A DNA stretch of 64,000 bases, from positions 4,372,874 to 4,436,873 of the forward strand of contig NC_039512.1 of NCBI RefSeq assembly GCF_003672135.1, given 5' to 3'. The notes under the pieces are model-generated. The model had not been told where the DNA came from and searched no databases. It saw nothing but the letters and a program-made list of their open reading frames with translations. Source of the stretch: Ooceraea biroi (Eukaryota > Arthropoda > Insecta > Hymenoptera > Formicidae). The stretch's first letter is position 1; the number at the start of each line of letters is the position of its first letter. The translations under genes were made by a program, and so were the position numbers. This document shows positions 49,156-62,523 of this stretch, one piece after another.

Positions 49156-52100
49156 CAATCGATGTGCCCTCACGGTAGCGGTGGGGGCTCCGTGGAGGAA
49201 GCGGGCAGTCCGAAGAGCGAGGGCGGTAACAGCCAGGATCAGGAGCAGACCAAGGAAGTGAACAATAAGTTGCCCTTCTGCGAGATACAGTGAAACGCGG
49301 ATGGCAACGTCCATCTCGTTGCCGCGGTATTGTCAAGCTCGAGGACCGACGCGTCCACGTCCACTTCGCATTCTCTTCGGTCGCGGCGTAGTACATCGTG
49401 TGCATGTACACACGACACAAGTCAATGACAATACTTACCAATAACTCAACGAGAGTAACATCCAGGAAATTTGCCGCGACCCGGCGACAACACTCGGAGG
49501 CGCCCGTTCTCGGATAGCATCTCCTCACGCGTGATTTGTATCTCTCGTCGCATGTCACGTGGACACTCGTAGATGTAGAAGATATAAACGCGAATATCGC
49601 CGCGAATCTCTCTCGTTAACAAAATCGTATGCCGCGCTTTCGAAAGCACCTCGGAGCAACTAGGCTTGTAAGCCTCCGTAGGTCTCTCTATCTCTTCCTC
49701 TCTCGGCCGGAGAGCTCTATCGTCGAGAGAGAGGTTTCCATTCGCGATCCAAGTGTTCATTATTACTAGCGTAAAATAATCCCGTTTGCTACACTCATAG
49801 TGAGTAACCAGGAGCGCCAAGTATCTCGAGTGTCCACCGAAACACGTTCGTTCTGCCACTTACCGGATCGAGTAAGAGCGATTTGCGGATAATTAACTCG
49901 GACGACATTATAGCACGTCGGTTATCATCTAAGAGTTACGTCATAGGTCATAAGAGTTTATTCAAGGATGATATTACCAGCAGCGCTGCGTTTTAAATAC
50001 TCTCGTTCGTAATGCGGTGCACCACTTCATTAACTTCGTATCCGATACGCGTTTCTTTCGCTATGACTAACTACAGCTTCGGTTTTCCACTATTTCGGCT
50101 AACTAACTTTTTTCTCTACTTGCCACTATTTCTCTTTTCCTATCCTATTCTTTTTTTAATTTATTTGAAGCTCAAGAATAATTAATTGCCGATACGTAGG
50201 GTGCCAGTTTTCAATAAAACGGAGGATAAATATAAATATAGTTAGCTACAAGCTTTTCGTTCATACGAAAAGATAGGAAAATGCTTGCTTTCAGAATAGA
50301 TATCGTACTGGCGGGTGAATGCAGTCGACGCGCAAATTGTATTGGTTGAGAATTGCGTTGAAGGGATGAAGATTGTAAAGCGGAGGAAGAATATAATTAT
50401 TAAAAATAATTATAAGTAATGATCCTGATGATTAGCCAAGTAAGAATTAGAATAAATCGAAAAATGAGCGAGAAGTCAAAGTTTATGAGCGTGGTAAGCC
50501 AGCGAGCTGCTGATTCGAAACCTGATTCACCCTCCAGTCTCATTTATTCAGCATGCTATTTCTTCGGACATAATCAATTTCTTAGCGATTACGTATCGCG
50601 CATTCGAGAAATTTTTACGGACCTTTCCTGAAATACGTGGCACGACTGCCGTGCGTTAAGTACCTCTACTCGCGAGCTCAGTCAAACCCAAATGTAAATT
50701 ATCGCGCGAATATACGATAGAGGAACCATTGAAGAGCCGGACGTTATGTACAAAAAAAAGATCTCTTTACTTCAATAGATAACAATTTCTATGAAAGAGC
50801 ATTTGTTTGTTTCTCGCCCACAATAATTCTCCGCTTCATTTACGATTAAAGTGCGAAATATCATATTTATTTAAGAGGAATATGCAAGCTTCGTAGTATA
50901 CTCTTAATGTATCGACACATCTGAACACATTATTTTGCGTAATCGATTTATCTTGCTGATTCCCCTGTGCTAATACGACGGGGAGTTACCAGCAGGCGCG
51001 CATCGTGTTTTCATGATCGAACTTTGCTTTATCAATCGCTCGAGACATTGCTCAAGTAAAACAGATTGCGAGAAAGTTTCTTACGCAAAAATTCGCTCAC
51101 ATTTATTACTTACTCGCATGTTACAACATAATACACATATATATGAGGAAAAAAATATAAAATGATTTAATCATGCACTTATTTCTAGTACTTTGTCAAG
51201 TACGCTATTTTGCGTTGCTTTATGCGTTATATTCTTACGCGTAATATAAATTGGACTTATATTTTTATATGTGCGTGTGCAGGGATTTTCTCCGCGCTCT
51301 GTACACATATTGACATTCCGCTTAATCTTGTCAACCCGATTATCGATGATAAATGCGAGCCCCTCGGGAATGTACGATGTCGAATGTGCTCGAGGAAAAG
51401 AAGATAATGGAAGCTGCCACTACGCTTTTATCGCGTGCAATACGGTTTCTCCAAGAGCCAGACCTTTGTCCACAAAAATGTTATATAGATACTATATAAC
51501 ATAATAATAATAATAACGTGTATAATAACGTGAGAGAAAGAGATTTTCTCTCTTTCTCCTTCACTCTATCTCTTTCTCTCTCCATACAGTGCAAATATTT
51601 GAACGTGATAAAGTTAGAGGAACAAATTTCCATTCGTAAAGCAAATATCGCGCGCAGTATCGAGATATGTAGGCTGCATATGCTTTAATCGATACATAGC
51701 GATCGGAGGACGTTGAGCGATGATCATCACCGACGTGAGTCGTATTATTTACATTGTTTTTTACATTTCTTAATATTTACCGGCAACATGAAAAATGCTG
51801 ACGGCAAACATAGGAATTGCTCTTGTTGCCGTTTTGTCCTATATTGTCTGCGATCAATAAACTCGGTGGAAATTAGGAATAACGAATATATTGGCTTTGG
51901 TATCTAAAGTGTGCCTGAAAGCGCGTGCCTGAAACTCAATTCAGCGGTGTAGTTTCAGCGGAGCCGGAAAGATAACTGCCTATTGACGGCACCTTATCAT
52001 CTTGTAAAAAAGTAAAGTAGTGAGACGGCAAACAAACAAAATGCTATTAATTCGTTGGTCATAAATATCATTTTAATGTCATGAATTTTTTATGTAAATG

Positions 52101-54871
52101 TTTGCGTCGCTTTACAACTGCTATTAGGTGATATTCAGAACGCGATTGATCGTAAAAATTATATTTGTGGAGAACGGTTTTATTTGTAGCTATTATTGTG
52201 TCATGATTTTTATGGTTTTTATTCTATTTGTTATTTATAACTTCGTGTCAGTATTTTACGTTGATCAATGTTTAATCGAAATCAAACTACGTCAAATAAT
52301 ATTCTAATATTATAATTAAGACGTTTTAACTTTTATGATGTTTTAAACAAGGCAAAATTTATTGCTATTTTATGTTATATTTAATGTTTTTTTAATAGAG
52401 ATTAATATCTTAATAAAACATCAGTATTAATAGTAAAATATTGAAGTAGATTGCATAATAATCCAAGGAATAATACGAATATGGGCCATAAGTCTAAAAT
52501 CAAAGCTACTTTAATTAAAATTAGTTCCAACATTTGTACATTTCTTTTATAATTCTTAGTTCATTCTGTAGATATTTTTTATATGAATTACATTAATATT
52601 TCTTTTACTTAACTTGATATATTAATCACAGAAAATAATTGTATAAATAAGTTGATTTATTCAAAAAACAGAGATCTGCATTAATCTGTATGCATTATAT
52701 CACGTTTAATAAAAATTATGCTATTTTTTTTGGAGTTTCGTATGCGTATGCGCAATTTTATATATACATGTACCATAATTTATTTCAAGAATAAGAGAAA
52801 TGTACAGGACGTCAGCGTGGCCTATTGCGTTCCCTCCAACGTCTACTTACCGTCGCCTATTTACCTCTCGCAAACAGATAAATAGATCTCGTTGATCGCC
52901 GTACAGGCAAGTCCATCTTATGTTTATGCTGTAGGAAAAAAGTATAGCAATATTACAACGCCACAGTAAAGCAATATCTGAAGTAAAAGAAAAAAAAACA
53001 GCGAACAGGAATATCTCAGACGTGCAGAGCCCTTCTAACCGTAAGGGAGTAAAGCTTAACGAAATCGTCATGATGTTTTAAATGCCCGATCATTTCCGCC
53101 TTTTAGAGAGCACGAAGCGATCGATTATCAACGCACGTAGAACACAGCAATGGGAACAAGCCTTGCCTCCTTGAAATGTACCCTCGATGTCCACTGCTAA
53201 GAGGATGTTTTAATGGTCATTGGGCATATATCCATAGGGTGACTGGTGACATCCTGGATGACCAAGGGGACCAATGCTGCGATGGGCATCTCACTATTGT
53301 CGCTGTGTCCTCAATGATCATAGGGACCATTGCTGTGCTACTTGACGTATACCTGTTATTGCTGGATACGTCAAATACCGATACTATTTCGGCATATTTG
53401 CAAACATGTGATTTCCATACAGGAATATTTCGATGATGGGTAAAATTAAGATACATTTTAATGATATTGTGAGATTATACTACCTTGGAATTTCAATGCA
53501 TGTGACAAGTGTAAATATGCGAGAAGTACTTGTATGTACATACTCTTTAATTTGGAGACATTACAAGATCACATCAACAATGTGCTATATCATATTACAG
53601 AGAAATGTATATTGTATTATATCACAGAGAGAATTCACATATAAGGATAAAATGGGAGTTTGAGATTGTATTTTAGTCGAAAATATATTCAATAATAATA
53701 ACTACAATATATAATGTACGCATTTGAAGCACGTAACATTCATATGTAAAATAAATACTTGAAAAACAGAGCTGGACTCCCTCTAAGTTGCTTCGTTGCG
53801 GTACCTAAAGAGAAGAGCGGTACGCATAATTTGACGTAATGTCCATTGCTTCGTGCTCATAAAATACGGAAAAAATCGACATCAAAAAAGGAATGTCATG
53901 CCGTCCGTTTGTAAATATAAAACGGTCACGGTTGAGACCGATTTATACTATAATACATCAGAGTTTGGGATGGGCAATTTTTGCGATATCGAAATTTGCA
54001 TTTCATTTGCAATTTTCAGCACGATACTTTCCTCCGAGATTACACTTCAATAAACATTACATTTCCGTAAAGCAGTAATAGTAATAAATGGATTTACTTT
54101 CAAATATAATTGAACAATATAAAATTTAATTTAAAAAGAAAGATGCGAACGATTGTACTATATCGCAATTGATTGGCCCTCCCCAAAAATAGACATTTCA
54201 AAAACACACGTTTGCGTCTTCATGATTTACGGTATTATAACACATACATATAATATAATGTATAAATTATATAATAATTTTTATAATAAAAGCTACAAAA
54301 GCTAATCTAGAATGCTGTTATTTTCATTGGAAACCGAAAAATGTGTTAATGTATTTTGTTCAGTTCATGATTCTTTCAATTCAAAGTTATTTAATGTACG
54401 AAGTTCAATTTATATCGAAATTTATGTTGAAATCAAATTTATAAGTCCTTTTTTACGTAGGGTCCGTTATAAAAAACATGAAATGGAAGGTAAAATAACA
54501 GTCTTTTTAATATGTCATTTTTTTAAATAGAGGAAACAATTTTATTATAAAACCTATTTAAGTAAAAAAGAGCATCCTTCATCGGAATAATTGAAAAATC
54601 GATAGAAATATGCATAATATCTATGATCAATAAAAGAAAGGATATCTGGATGACAATATTTCGCGATCTGACAAAAGTGTCTTGCTCGCGTGTAACAGTA
54701 CAAAGAAAACACATACGATCCAATGAGCGTAGGAATTGTTTTAACTATTATGTCAATATTTTAAATGTATTCTTCAAATTGATAAAATAATTTTGATTTA
54801 ATCCTGACTTCTCCTTGCATCGACGCATTCAAGTAAACAGCAAAAATCACTGTAAATAACAGTGCAAGAGA
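49156..54871. other. Hk 3' UTR and Hk/Nckx-C convergent spacer
   Basis: The first kilobase is probably Hk 3' UTR, with AATAAA at 50213-50218. The middle is AT-rich without genes. Around 51535-51585 is a GA/CT-rich run. Sequence at 53160-53420 is GC-richer, repeats GGGACCA/GACATCC-like words, and contains TTGACGTAT...ATACGTCAA as an inverted repeat; it may be a mobile-element fragment. A lone splice-like exon on the - strand is at 52865-52928. A candidate Nckx-C poly(A) signal (AATAAA, - strand) is at 54546-54541. Confidence 0.4.
52865..52928 (-). other. Isolated exon-like segment, - strand
   Basis: A strong acceptor (TTTTTTCCTACAG) is followed by a 64-nt segment containing an ATG (MDLPVRRSTRSIYLFAR) and then GTAAAT; 14 nt later is a better donor, GTAAGT. 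No partner exon was found and the peptide is not recognised. It could be a non-coding RNA exon or chance. Confidence 0.15.
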
Positions 54872-57800
54872 TTAGCACATAGGTAAGTTTACCCTGTAGA
54901 AAACGTTCAACTCGAATAACAGAGCAAATACTAGGAATATCACGTATAATATCAGGCAAATAACACCGACTTTCTTGTTCAATCGATATTTACACAACGC
55001 GGTCACCGAGTAAAACGCAATAACGCACACGACGATCGAGAGCACGCTATAACGCAGGGCGCCCGACACGATTTTGATATCCTCCTTGTCCTTGATGATT
55101 TTTATCAACCACGGTAAACCGAGGCACAGTAGGATATCAAGCGTGTTCGCACCTAATGTATTGCTCATTGCCATGTCTCCGTTACCTGTAGACAGAAGGA
55201 TTAATTTGGATCTTAATATTGCATGTTGGAGATTCGATCGCGCGTGCAAATAACACGATAAAGATACGATTTCTCTAGAAGAACTTTACTCAGCAAATGT
55301 TCTCGGAATCTCCGTCAAAGCTTCGGAAAAGCTTACTTACCTTGTCTGGAAAGGATCACGATTGACACGAGTTCCGGCATGTTGCCACCGGCGGCTAGGA
55401 ACGTGATACCCATCACGGAATCCGGGATCCCGATGGTATCGCCGATGACAGTCGTCATCCATGACGACAGATAGGAAGATATCGCGATCCAGATGACGCA
55501 CATGACGAACGTCAAAAGGTACCAGTTCCTCCACCGTTTATACCTGCTGTCCGGTATGGTAACGAACAAGATTAGTTTTAACGGCCAAACGAAGCAGAAC
55601 CAGATTTTCGCTAGTGTATTGCCGCTCGGCCACACAAAGGGTGTATCTAGAAACGAGCGTTCATAGCAATTACACTAGTCTGATATGGAAATCCTCTTAG
55701 CATCATAGCGATTCTTGTTCAACTTAAGTCCTATCGCATTCAGTCTGTCGATTCAGAAAATGCGTGAGGGTGACATGTACCTGGTTCGGTGTACTCTTCG
55801 TCCGCTTGCTCCACCTGCTTCTGCGCTTCTACGCCATTAGCAGAAGGCATAGGCTTCCGAGAGCCATTGCTCCTTAGGCTTTTTCTGTATTCCGCCACGA
55901 GTTCACCATGGAAATACGGCCTGTACAGACCGTCAGGCATTGATTGATTTTCTTCCTTGTGTTTAGGAGCTGTCGGATAACAAAGTGCAAAATTCATTCA
56001 TAGGCAGTCCACGTGTCTCTCTTTAGAGTCTTAGGTGAACGTATACACAGTTATATTGAATTACGCCATCACCTGTCGACAAGTATCACGTGTTAATCTG
56101 AAAGATATTGCGAGGGTAGTTACAGTTTCTAATTTAATTTCCGAGCGATCATTCTAACGCTAAATGCAGTCGCAGGGATTTTAATGCTTGCTCTTTATTA
56201 AAGACTAAATTAACGGTCGCACCTTATGAATTTATATCACAAAATTCGGATTGAAAAAGATAATTGCATTATCATAAGGTTCAGATAACAATGCAAATTA
56301 CGATTGGTTTACATATAAAATTATGTTCATAAATATATTACGTGTATTAATTGCATAATTCAAGATATATCGAAATCAAATATCATTTTTGTTTATATAT
56401 AATATATATATTTTATATATATAAACTATATATAGTAATTAATGCAGTAATTGCACACCAGGTAAGTGCGATTTGATACAAAGAACCAATACAGGAATTT
56501 ATGCTATACACGTACACAGGCAATCTGCAGTAGATGCTAGCACCCACTAAGAGATCGCTTCGTGGGAAAGCGTATGATACAAATTAGATAAATTATATTA
56601 TTAATACAAGAGATCTTCAAAAATTTAATAATAACTTACTTTCAGTTTTGGCAAAGACGGTATTGTGGTTGCCAGTGCACAAGTGCGTAAGCTTATTATA
56701 CCAACGTGCAAACCATTTGCCGCAAAATAATATCATCAAGTAACTAGCGAACAATACCATAAGTATGATCGCTTCGTATAATACAATGTAGCCATCCCAC
56801 ATTACGATCACCAACACGACGACTGATATCACGTAAATTATACTATCCCGAGTTAATATTCGCCATTCTAATGGTATTGCCTGTTGAGGAACGTAAAAAG
56901 AATTGCAATTTTACTTTATTCTAGTATATATAATGTGTATATGTTATATATCTTATAAGTGCTATATATTAGATAATATAAATACTGTATTCTAAATTTA
57001 TTTTCTTATGGCCTCAGTTTTCTTTTACACATATTTTGTTGCACGTATTCTTTTCCCTTTATTAACGTTACTGATAGTATTTTTTTTCTTGATAAGTGTT
57101 TCAACTTTATTATAGGTAATTAAAGAAATAATTTTTAAAGATTATTTACATTTGTATGTTTGAATATATTTCTAATCATGTAGTATTTACTTATCGCCTA
57201 TTTCAAGAAACATATGCATTTTGAGTATTCTGACAAACAGGATACATGTAATAAAGGAAATCTCTAATCTCTTCAATAACAAACTCGTGAAAGTGTTCAT
57301 TATTTGATGTTAAGGAATATCACGGTGATTGTAATCTAAAAGATTAAAATCTCTTAGATTAAATTAGATTAAAATAAGAGGTTCTCAATTAGTTTGTCAA
57401 CTTGCAGGTACTAATGTGATATTAAATAAATAAATATTTAAAAAACGATCATGTACGAGACATCATTTCAAATAAGTTTTCGCAAATATTATAAAAATTA
57501 CAGATATTTATGTATAATTTTCTTGATATTATAGCTTTTTTTAATATAATACATATAATGTTTCTTTTCTAATATACTTTATATTAAAACACTTTATTCT
57601 AAAGCAAAGACTTATATTTTCATCCTAATCTTACGTACTTCAAATTTATCGATAATCAATAGATATCTCCGATTAGCTAATCAAAATCACAAGCGTTTTT
57701 TTCTTAAACTTGTTTTTAGAAATTATATCCCATAAAAATCTCGTGGACGAGAAATCAGTTAACCACTTATTTTCTTAATAAGTCTTACTGTCAATAACAA

Positions 57801-59371
57801 GTGAAAGTTCCAAGAATCGTGTTGTGATATTTATATATATCATGTATAAATAGACAATGGTAGATTAATCAGCGAACCTGCCGTAATTACTGTATCATTA
57901 AAGGAGCTTACGCAAGCTTCTGCACTGCGATAGAACGACGTTATCACGCCTTTAATCAACAATTCCGTTCTTTTTGTTCTAGCTGTGCTTCTGCATCTTT
58001 CCTCGAGGTCTCTGTTCTTCTTCGTTCTAATATAAATATAAAAACATACCTATGTTCTATCTGAAGCTACAGACACACACACATCCACCTATATAGAATA
58101 TTCTTTGTGTGTGTGTATAATAAACTGATATTTCTGCGGCACATTATCGCTTCGTTACGGTGGTAATTCTTATTATTAACGACAATTGAGTCGATTATAC
58201 TGAATACTTACGTGAATCGCCGATAACGCGCCGCACGCAGGGGTTGCGAACGTGTTAAAGACCGCTCCACCCATCACGGTACCAACACCAAGGTCGGACT
58301 CGGTCAGGAAGGTCCCGACGACGTTCACGAACAGCTCGGGGAAGCAGCTCGCGGTGGCGAGGAAAGTCGCCCCGGCCACGTCACTGCTGATCTTCAGACG
58401 TGCGCAAATAATGTCGAGCGCCGGCAGCAGATAATCGTTGCAGACGAATGCCGTCAGGATGAAGCAATACAGCCCGAAGAAGGCGTGAAGTACCACTGCG
58501 CCATGACGACGCTCCTCGAACGTGAACACCTCCGGAAACTCCTCGATCGAGCGTGGCGAGCAGTTTTTCGGTGCGCTCTTACTGTCATCCTCCAATGCGG
58601 AGGTCGTGACCTCCGTAGTGCCATTCTCCAATGTCTCATAGATAATGCTAGCTACGTCGGGATCGGCCAGCTGCGAGATGTTCTTTGGCAATTTTCCGGA
58701 AACCGAAGCTACGAACGAGTTTCCATCTACTAGAGGATACACGGCACCTGTCGAGGAAAAGAATTTTAACTGATTGCATTGAAAAAATGTAAAAATTAAA
58801 AATATTTTGATTAGAAATTGAATCTTGAGAGTATAAAAATAAGAAAATTTGCAACTTATGAATAAACTTTGATAAACACCTCTTAATAAATACGCGTAGA
58901 AAAAAACATTGCTAATACGGAATATTCTGTAGAAAACTTGGACAGTACTGTTATGCCTGAAAATGGAATAGCCTTAGAAGTTTACATAATTACACAGTGC
59001 AAATGCTTATCCATGAAGAGTTTATCGCTTTACACGTCTTTAATCTTCATATCTAATTTCAGTATACATTGTTAAGTGTATAATGAAGGCTGTGTATACC
59101 AAACACCCAGTACGTTCCACTAATTTTAATTACTTGATCCGGCGATTTTATATTTTATATTATTTATAACGTTATGAATAAAGAAAGCAGCGGATATGAT
59201 ATTACACGGTGGATGCTACAATACGACATAATTTTTGCACTGCTGGCAAATCTTTCGCAAATGTAACTCACCACTCACGTTGAGGAGTCGCGTAAATCCT
59301 AGATTAGCAGCATTATCAGATGGTGCAAGCGCAAGAATGACAACTATCGTCACCGCGATACTGTTGCTCAT
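54872..59371 (-). CDS. Divergent Na+/Ca2+(K+) exchanger, SLC24 family (Nckx-C)
   Basis: Six exons in phase: 59371-59272, 58747-58212, 56880-56640, 55969-55781, 55646-55341 and 55185-54872, giving 561 aa. It starts with a signal peptide (MSNSIAVTIVVILALAPS), then an acidic lumenal segment with NGT and NCS glycosylation sites and the PRSIEEFPEVF family motif. The fold and C terminus (FELNVFYRVNLPMC) match SLC24A3/A4. Both alpha repeats are altered: alpha-1 has TASCFPELF and GGAVFNTF where A and B have a Ser-rich SAPELF/SSPELF motif and GSAVFNIL. Alpha-2 has GGNMPEL and SNTLGANTLD where B has GTSVPEA and SNSIGSNTFD. The acidic residues are kept. Exons that are split in A and B are fused here at two places. 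It reads as an intact gene; transport activity or ion choice may differ. Confidence 0.88.
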
Positions 59372-60902
59372 CCTCGTAAATTCCGCGCAGAGTCGACGAA
59401 ACGCTCCCGCGACTTGTCAAAGCCGGCTATTAACGATGCGATCACCCGAACGAAATAAGGTAAACTGCTGGTTTTACCACGATAACGGCATTTATGACAA
59501 ATTCCGTCGATTAGACTCCCTCACTCCTTTCCGCTAACTTTACCCGCAGGGCTTTTATCTTCCTCGGTTGTCGAGTGGAACGAAATTAGATAAAGATACG
59601 CGTACAAAAGTCCATCACGCGGATGTACCGATTATCGATCGTTATATACAAATACCTTGGAATACCTTGACCGGCTCCCCCCAATCGGTTTTACATGTAC
59701 GCTAATGGCATTGCGAGCAAAAACAAATATTTAGCGAATATTTAACGAGTTCCTAGTTTTTATCGTCCCCTGCACGTTTCCTCAAAACAGCGATAAATAA
59801 TACGCTTCGCAACATTCGTATGGCAGATGTTGATGGCTGACATGATTAACGATGTTTTAATCTTTCATGATCCGATACCTAATTGGACTCGACATGGTAT
59901 TTCGACCCACTATATAGGGTCTGCGTACAATTGTACGTGTTCCTTTAACAAAGTATACACGTATTTAATGTTGAAGTTTTCATGATATAATTACAATCGA
60001 TTTAGTTTTCTTATATGAAAAAGAGAAAATTTCTTCCTCTACCTATGAATTATTTTACTAATACATGTTATGATTAAATATTACTAAATTATATATTGGA
60101 GTACATGCTACAGGCAATTGCTGTTCATCTGATATTTTACCAATTGACGCAATTGGTATTACCATCGGGATAATCAAAAGAATTATTACGTCAAGAGTAA
60201 TTTATCAATGCTAATTGACAGCAGCGTATTCCTCGAAATATAATCTTAAAATCTAGTCCGAGCTTATCATGTGTACAAATAATATAAAGAAAGTAAGATA
60301 AACCCATAATAAAGATATTCTTAATAATTATAAAAAAATGATATATTTCATGAATATGAAACGGATATGATTGAATAATGTACATATAATGATAAAATGA
60401 TATACTTCGATACTGTTAATCTATCGTGTAAATATAAGTCTATATTGATTTATGTGATTTCACGTCGCAAATTGAATACGAGATTTTCGTGATTAAAATC
60501 TAGGGTTCTTTTATTTCGATTATCTTAACGCACTGTTGATAACGTTTACGTAACAGATAATGCGATAACAGCAATAATCGCATTCAGCTAAAAAGGATGG
60601 ATTATTCATTGACGCATTTGTTATCAGGTTTTTTTTCTTCCAGAGATATTAAGATGGATAATCCATACAAAGTGCAATATTAAAAATTGAAAGAATTTTG
60701 ACAAGTGTTTCATAAAAAACGTTAAAAAGAAGTAAAGTGTTTGAGGTCTCTTCAATTCCAAAGACCCAAAGATTATTTATTGCAAAGTACTTTTTTAAAA
60801 AAAGGACTTTGTGCACTTTTGACTATATTTTATTATTATCTATTAACATCATCACATAATACATTAAAGTTAAGTTATTATTATTATTATTATTAAGTAT
60901 AT
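59372..60902. other. Nckx-C promoter side and PQBP1 3' region
   Basis: AT-rich, without coding features on either strand. Candidate PQBP1 poly(A) signals (AATAAA, - strand) lie at 60834-60829 and 60781-60776. An ATT trinucleotide run is near 60876-60895. Confidence 0.45.
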
Positions 60903-62523
60903 TCATTCCGGCTTTTCGGGAAACGAGACTTTCTGCTTATTCGCCGATTCCGACTCTGTTTTATTAGCCCTGTTCGAGCGAAGTACCGCGCCTGGACTTG
61001 GATACGGCCTCATCTGATAAAGAGGCCCCGAAGCGGTTGTGTCAGCACCAGTCTTGGCTTCATTATGTCTAGCCAATCCGTCTGACCATTTTCCCCTACA
61101 CAATCAAGGATAAGCAAAATTATGTTTAATTAAGCATTACAAAAGTAATAGAAAAGGTTAGTAATAATATTATTAATATAAAAACTAGAAAAGTATTGTT
61201 AGTAATAAAAATGCGTATGATGAACGCATACCTGGGAATATCGCTATACGATGCCGGATCCATAGGATCCAACGTACGATCTTTCTTGTCTTTCCCATCA
61301 GTTCGATCCGATCTTTGAGGTCTTTTAGCGTCCGGCCCTTTGTATTTTGTACGATTCTCGATCTTTCTATCCTTCTTGGTATCATTTTCCTCTACCTAAG
61401 GAATCACAGTGTCGTACAATATTAAATACATTGTATTCCACTTTCGATGTTAATGTAAAACATAAAGCGTGCGGATTTACGATATTACACAGAGAAACAT
61501 AATTACTAACCTCCATCGGTTCTTGATCGCTAGTGCTGTCATCGCTGGACATGTTGTCGTCCTGATCGCCCGCCTTCAAATGCAACTCCTCGCGCAGTTG
61601 GGACGCGGGTTGCGATATTTGGCATTTGGGATGTCCCGGTGGCAGCCAGGATACCAAATCCGACGACCAATCCCAATAATAATGTTGCCCACTGCAAACA
61701 GAATCGGAAACACGAAAATAAAATTGATTACGATTATCCAATTAGTGATGGAAAATCAATGTCAACTGTGTTGGAGACAGCGCGATATTTATTCAGTAAA
61801 ACTGAAAGAAGTGTCAAAATTTACCATCCAGGATCGTAAACAGCTTTCCAAGTTTCTGGCAGGGGATACTTCTGAAGTAGCTTCATCTGTCGCTTCATAT
61901 ATTTGTCCGAGGGTTGCATGCGTCCCAGTCCCCATAATTCTTTACATTTTTTTGTACATTCATGGTAAATGTTATATTTATTAGGGCATCCGCTGTAACC
62001 CTAATTAAAAGATTCTTAGGAATGTTAACAACTTTTAAAATTGTTATAGTAAAAAGTTTGTTACATAAGAATTTTCATAATCTGATTTTGGATCATACGT
62101 ACCATAAACTTTTGGGATATATCAATTTGATTAATTTCTTCTTTTGTGTTGTCATAATCTTCAGCTATTACTTCCTCGTGCACCTTCTTTTTCGCTTCTT
62201 TTTTCCCAGATTCTACAAAGTGAATTTAATTTAACGTTATGAATGTCTACGATCAAACGTATGTAATCATTATACATATGTATATATGGAAATAATATAA
62301 CGTTATAATAATGAATGTAACTAAATATGTAAGATGTGGGTGAATGTGTATCACATGTATTACAATCGCAAAGCGGACACAAATTGATATAAGATGTGCA
62401 GTAAAAGTGTCAAAAAATTTATTGCTCGATCGCAGCGTTAGGGTTAGAGATACCATGCTTTTCGGATCCAGTGATTAATCCCCGTTTTGCGAGACGCGCG
62501 GCTAATGCAGCTGGCAGAGGCAT
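60903..62523 (-). CDS. PQBP1: Polyglutamine-binding protein 1 (WW-domain splicing factor)
   Basis: PQBP1 is a nuclear protein that links the U5 snRNP component U5-15kD to transcription and splicing. Six exons in phase: 62523-62454, 62212-62103, 62000-61825, 61691-61511, 61395-61232 and 61095-60903, giving 297 aa (human 265). The start MPLPAALAARLAKRG matches human MPLPVALQTRLAKRG. EEVIAEDY follows in exon 2. Exon 3 inserts a Cys/His-rich stretch (CPNKYNIYHECTKKCKELWG) absent from the human protein as I recall it. The WW domain spans residues 107-137 (W111, YYW, W134) across an intron. The acidic and then basic low-complexity middle is shorter than in human. The C-terminal U5-15kD-binding end is conserved: LDPMDPASYSDIPRGKW, EAKTGADTTASGPL and RPYPSPGAVLR. 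Confidence 0.95.

Noticed and set aside
54523..54723. Short - strand frame after Nckx-C
   Set aside because: It lies beyond the stop in AT-rich 3' sequence; no family similarity.
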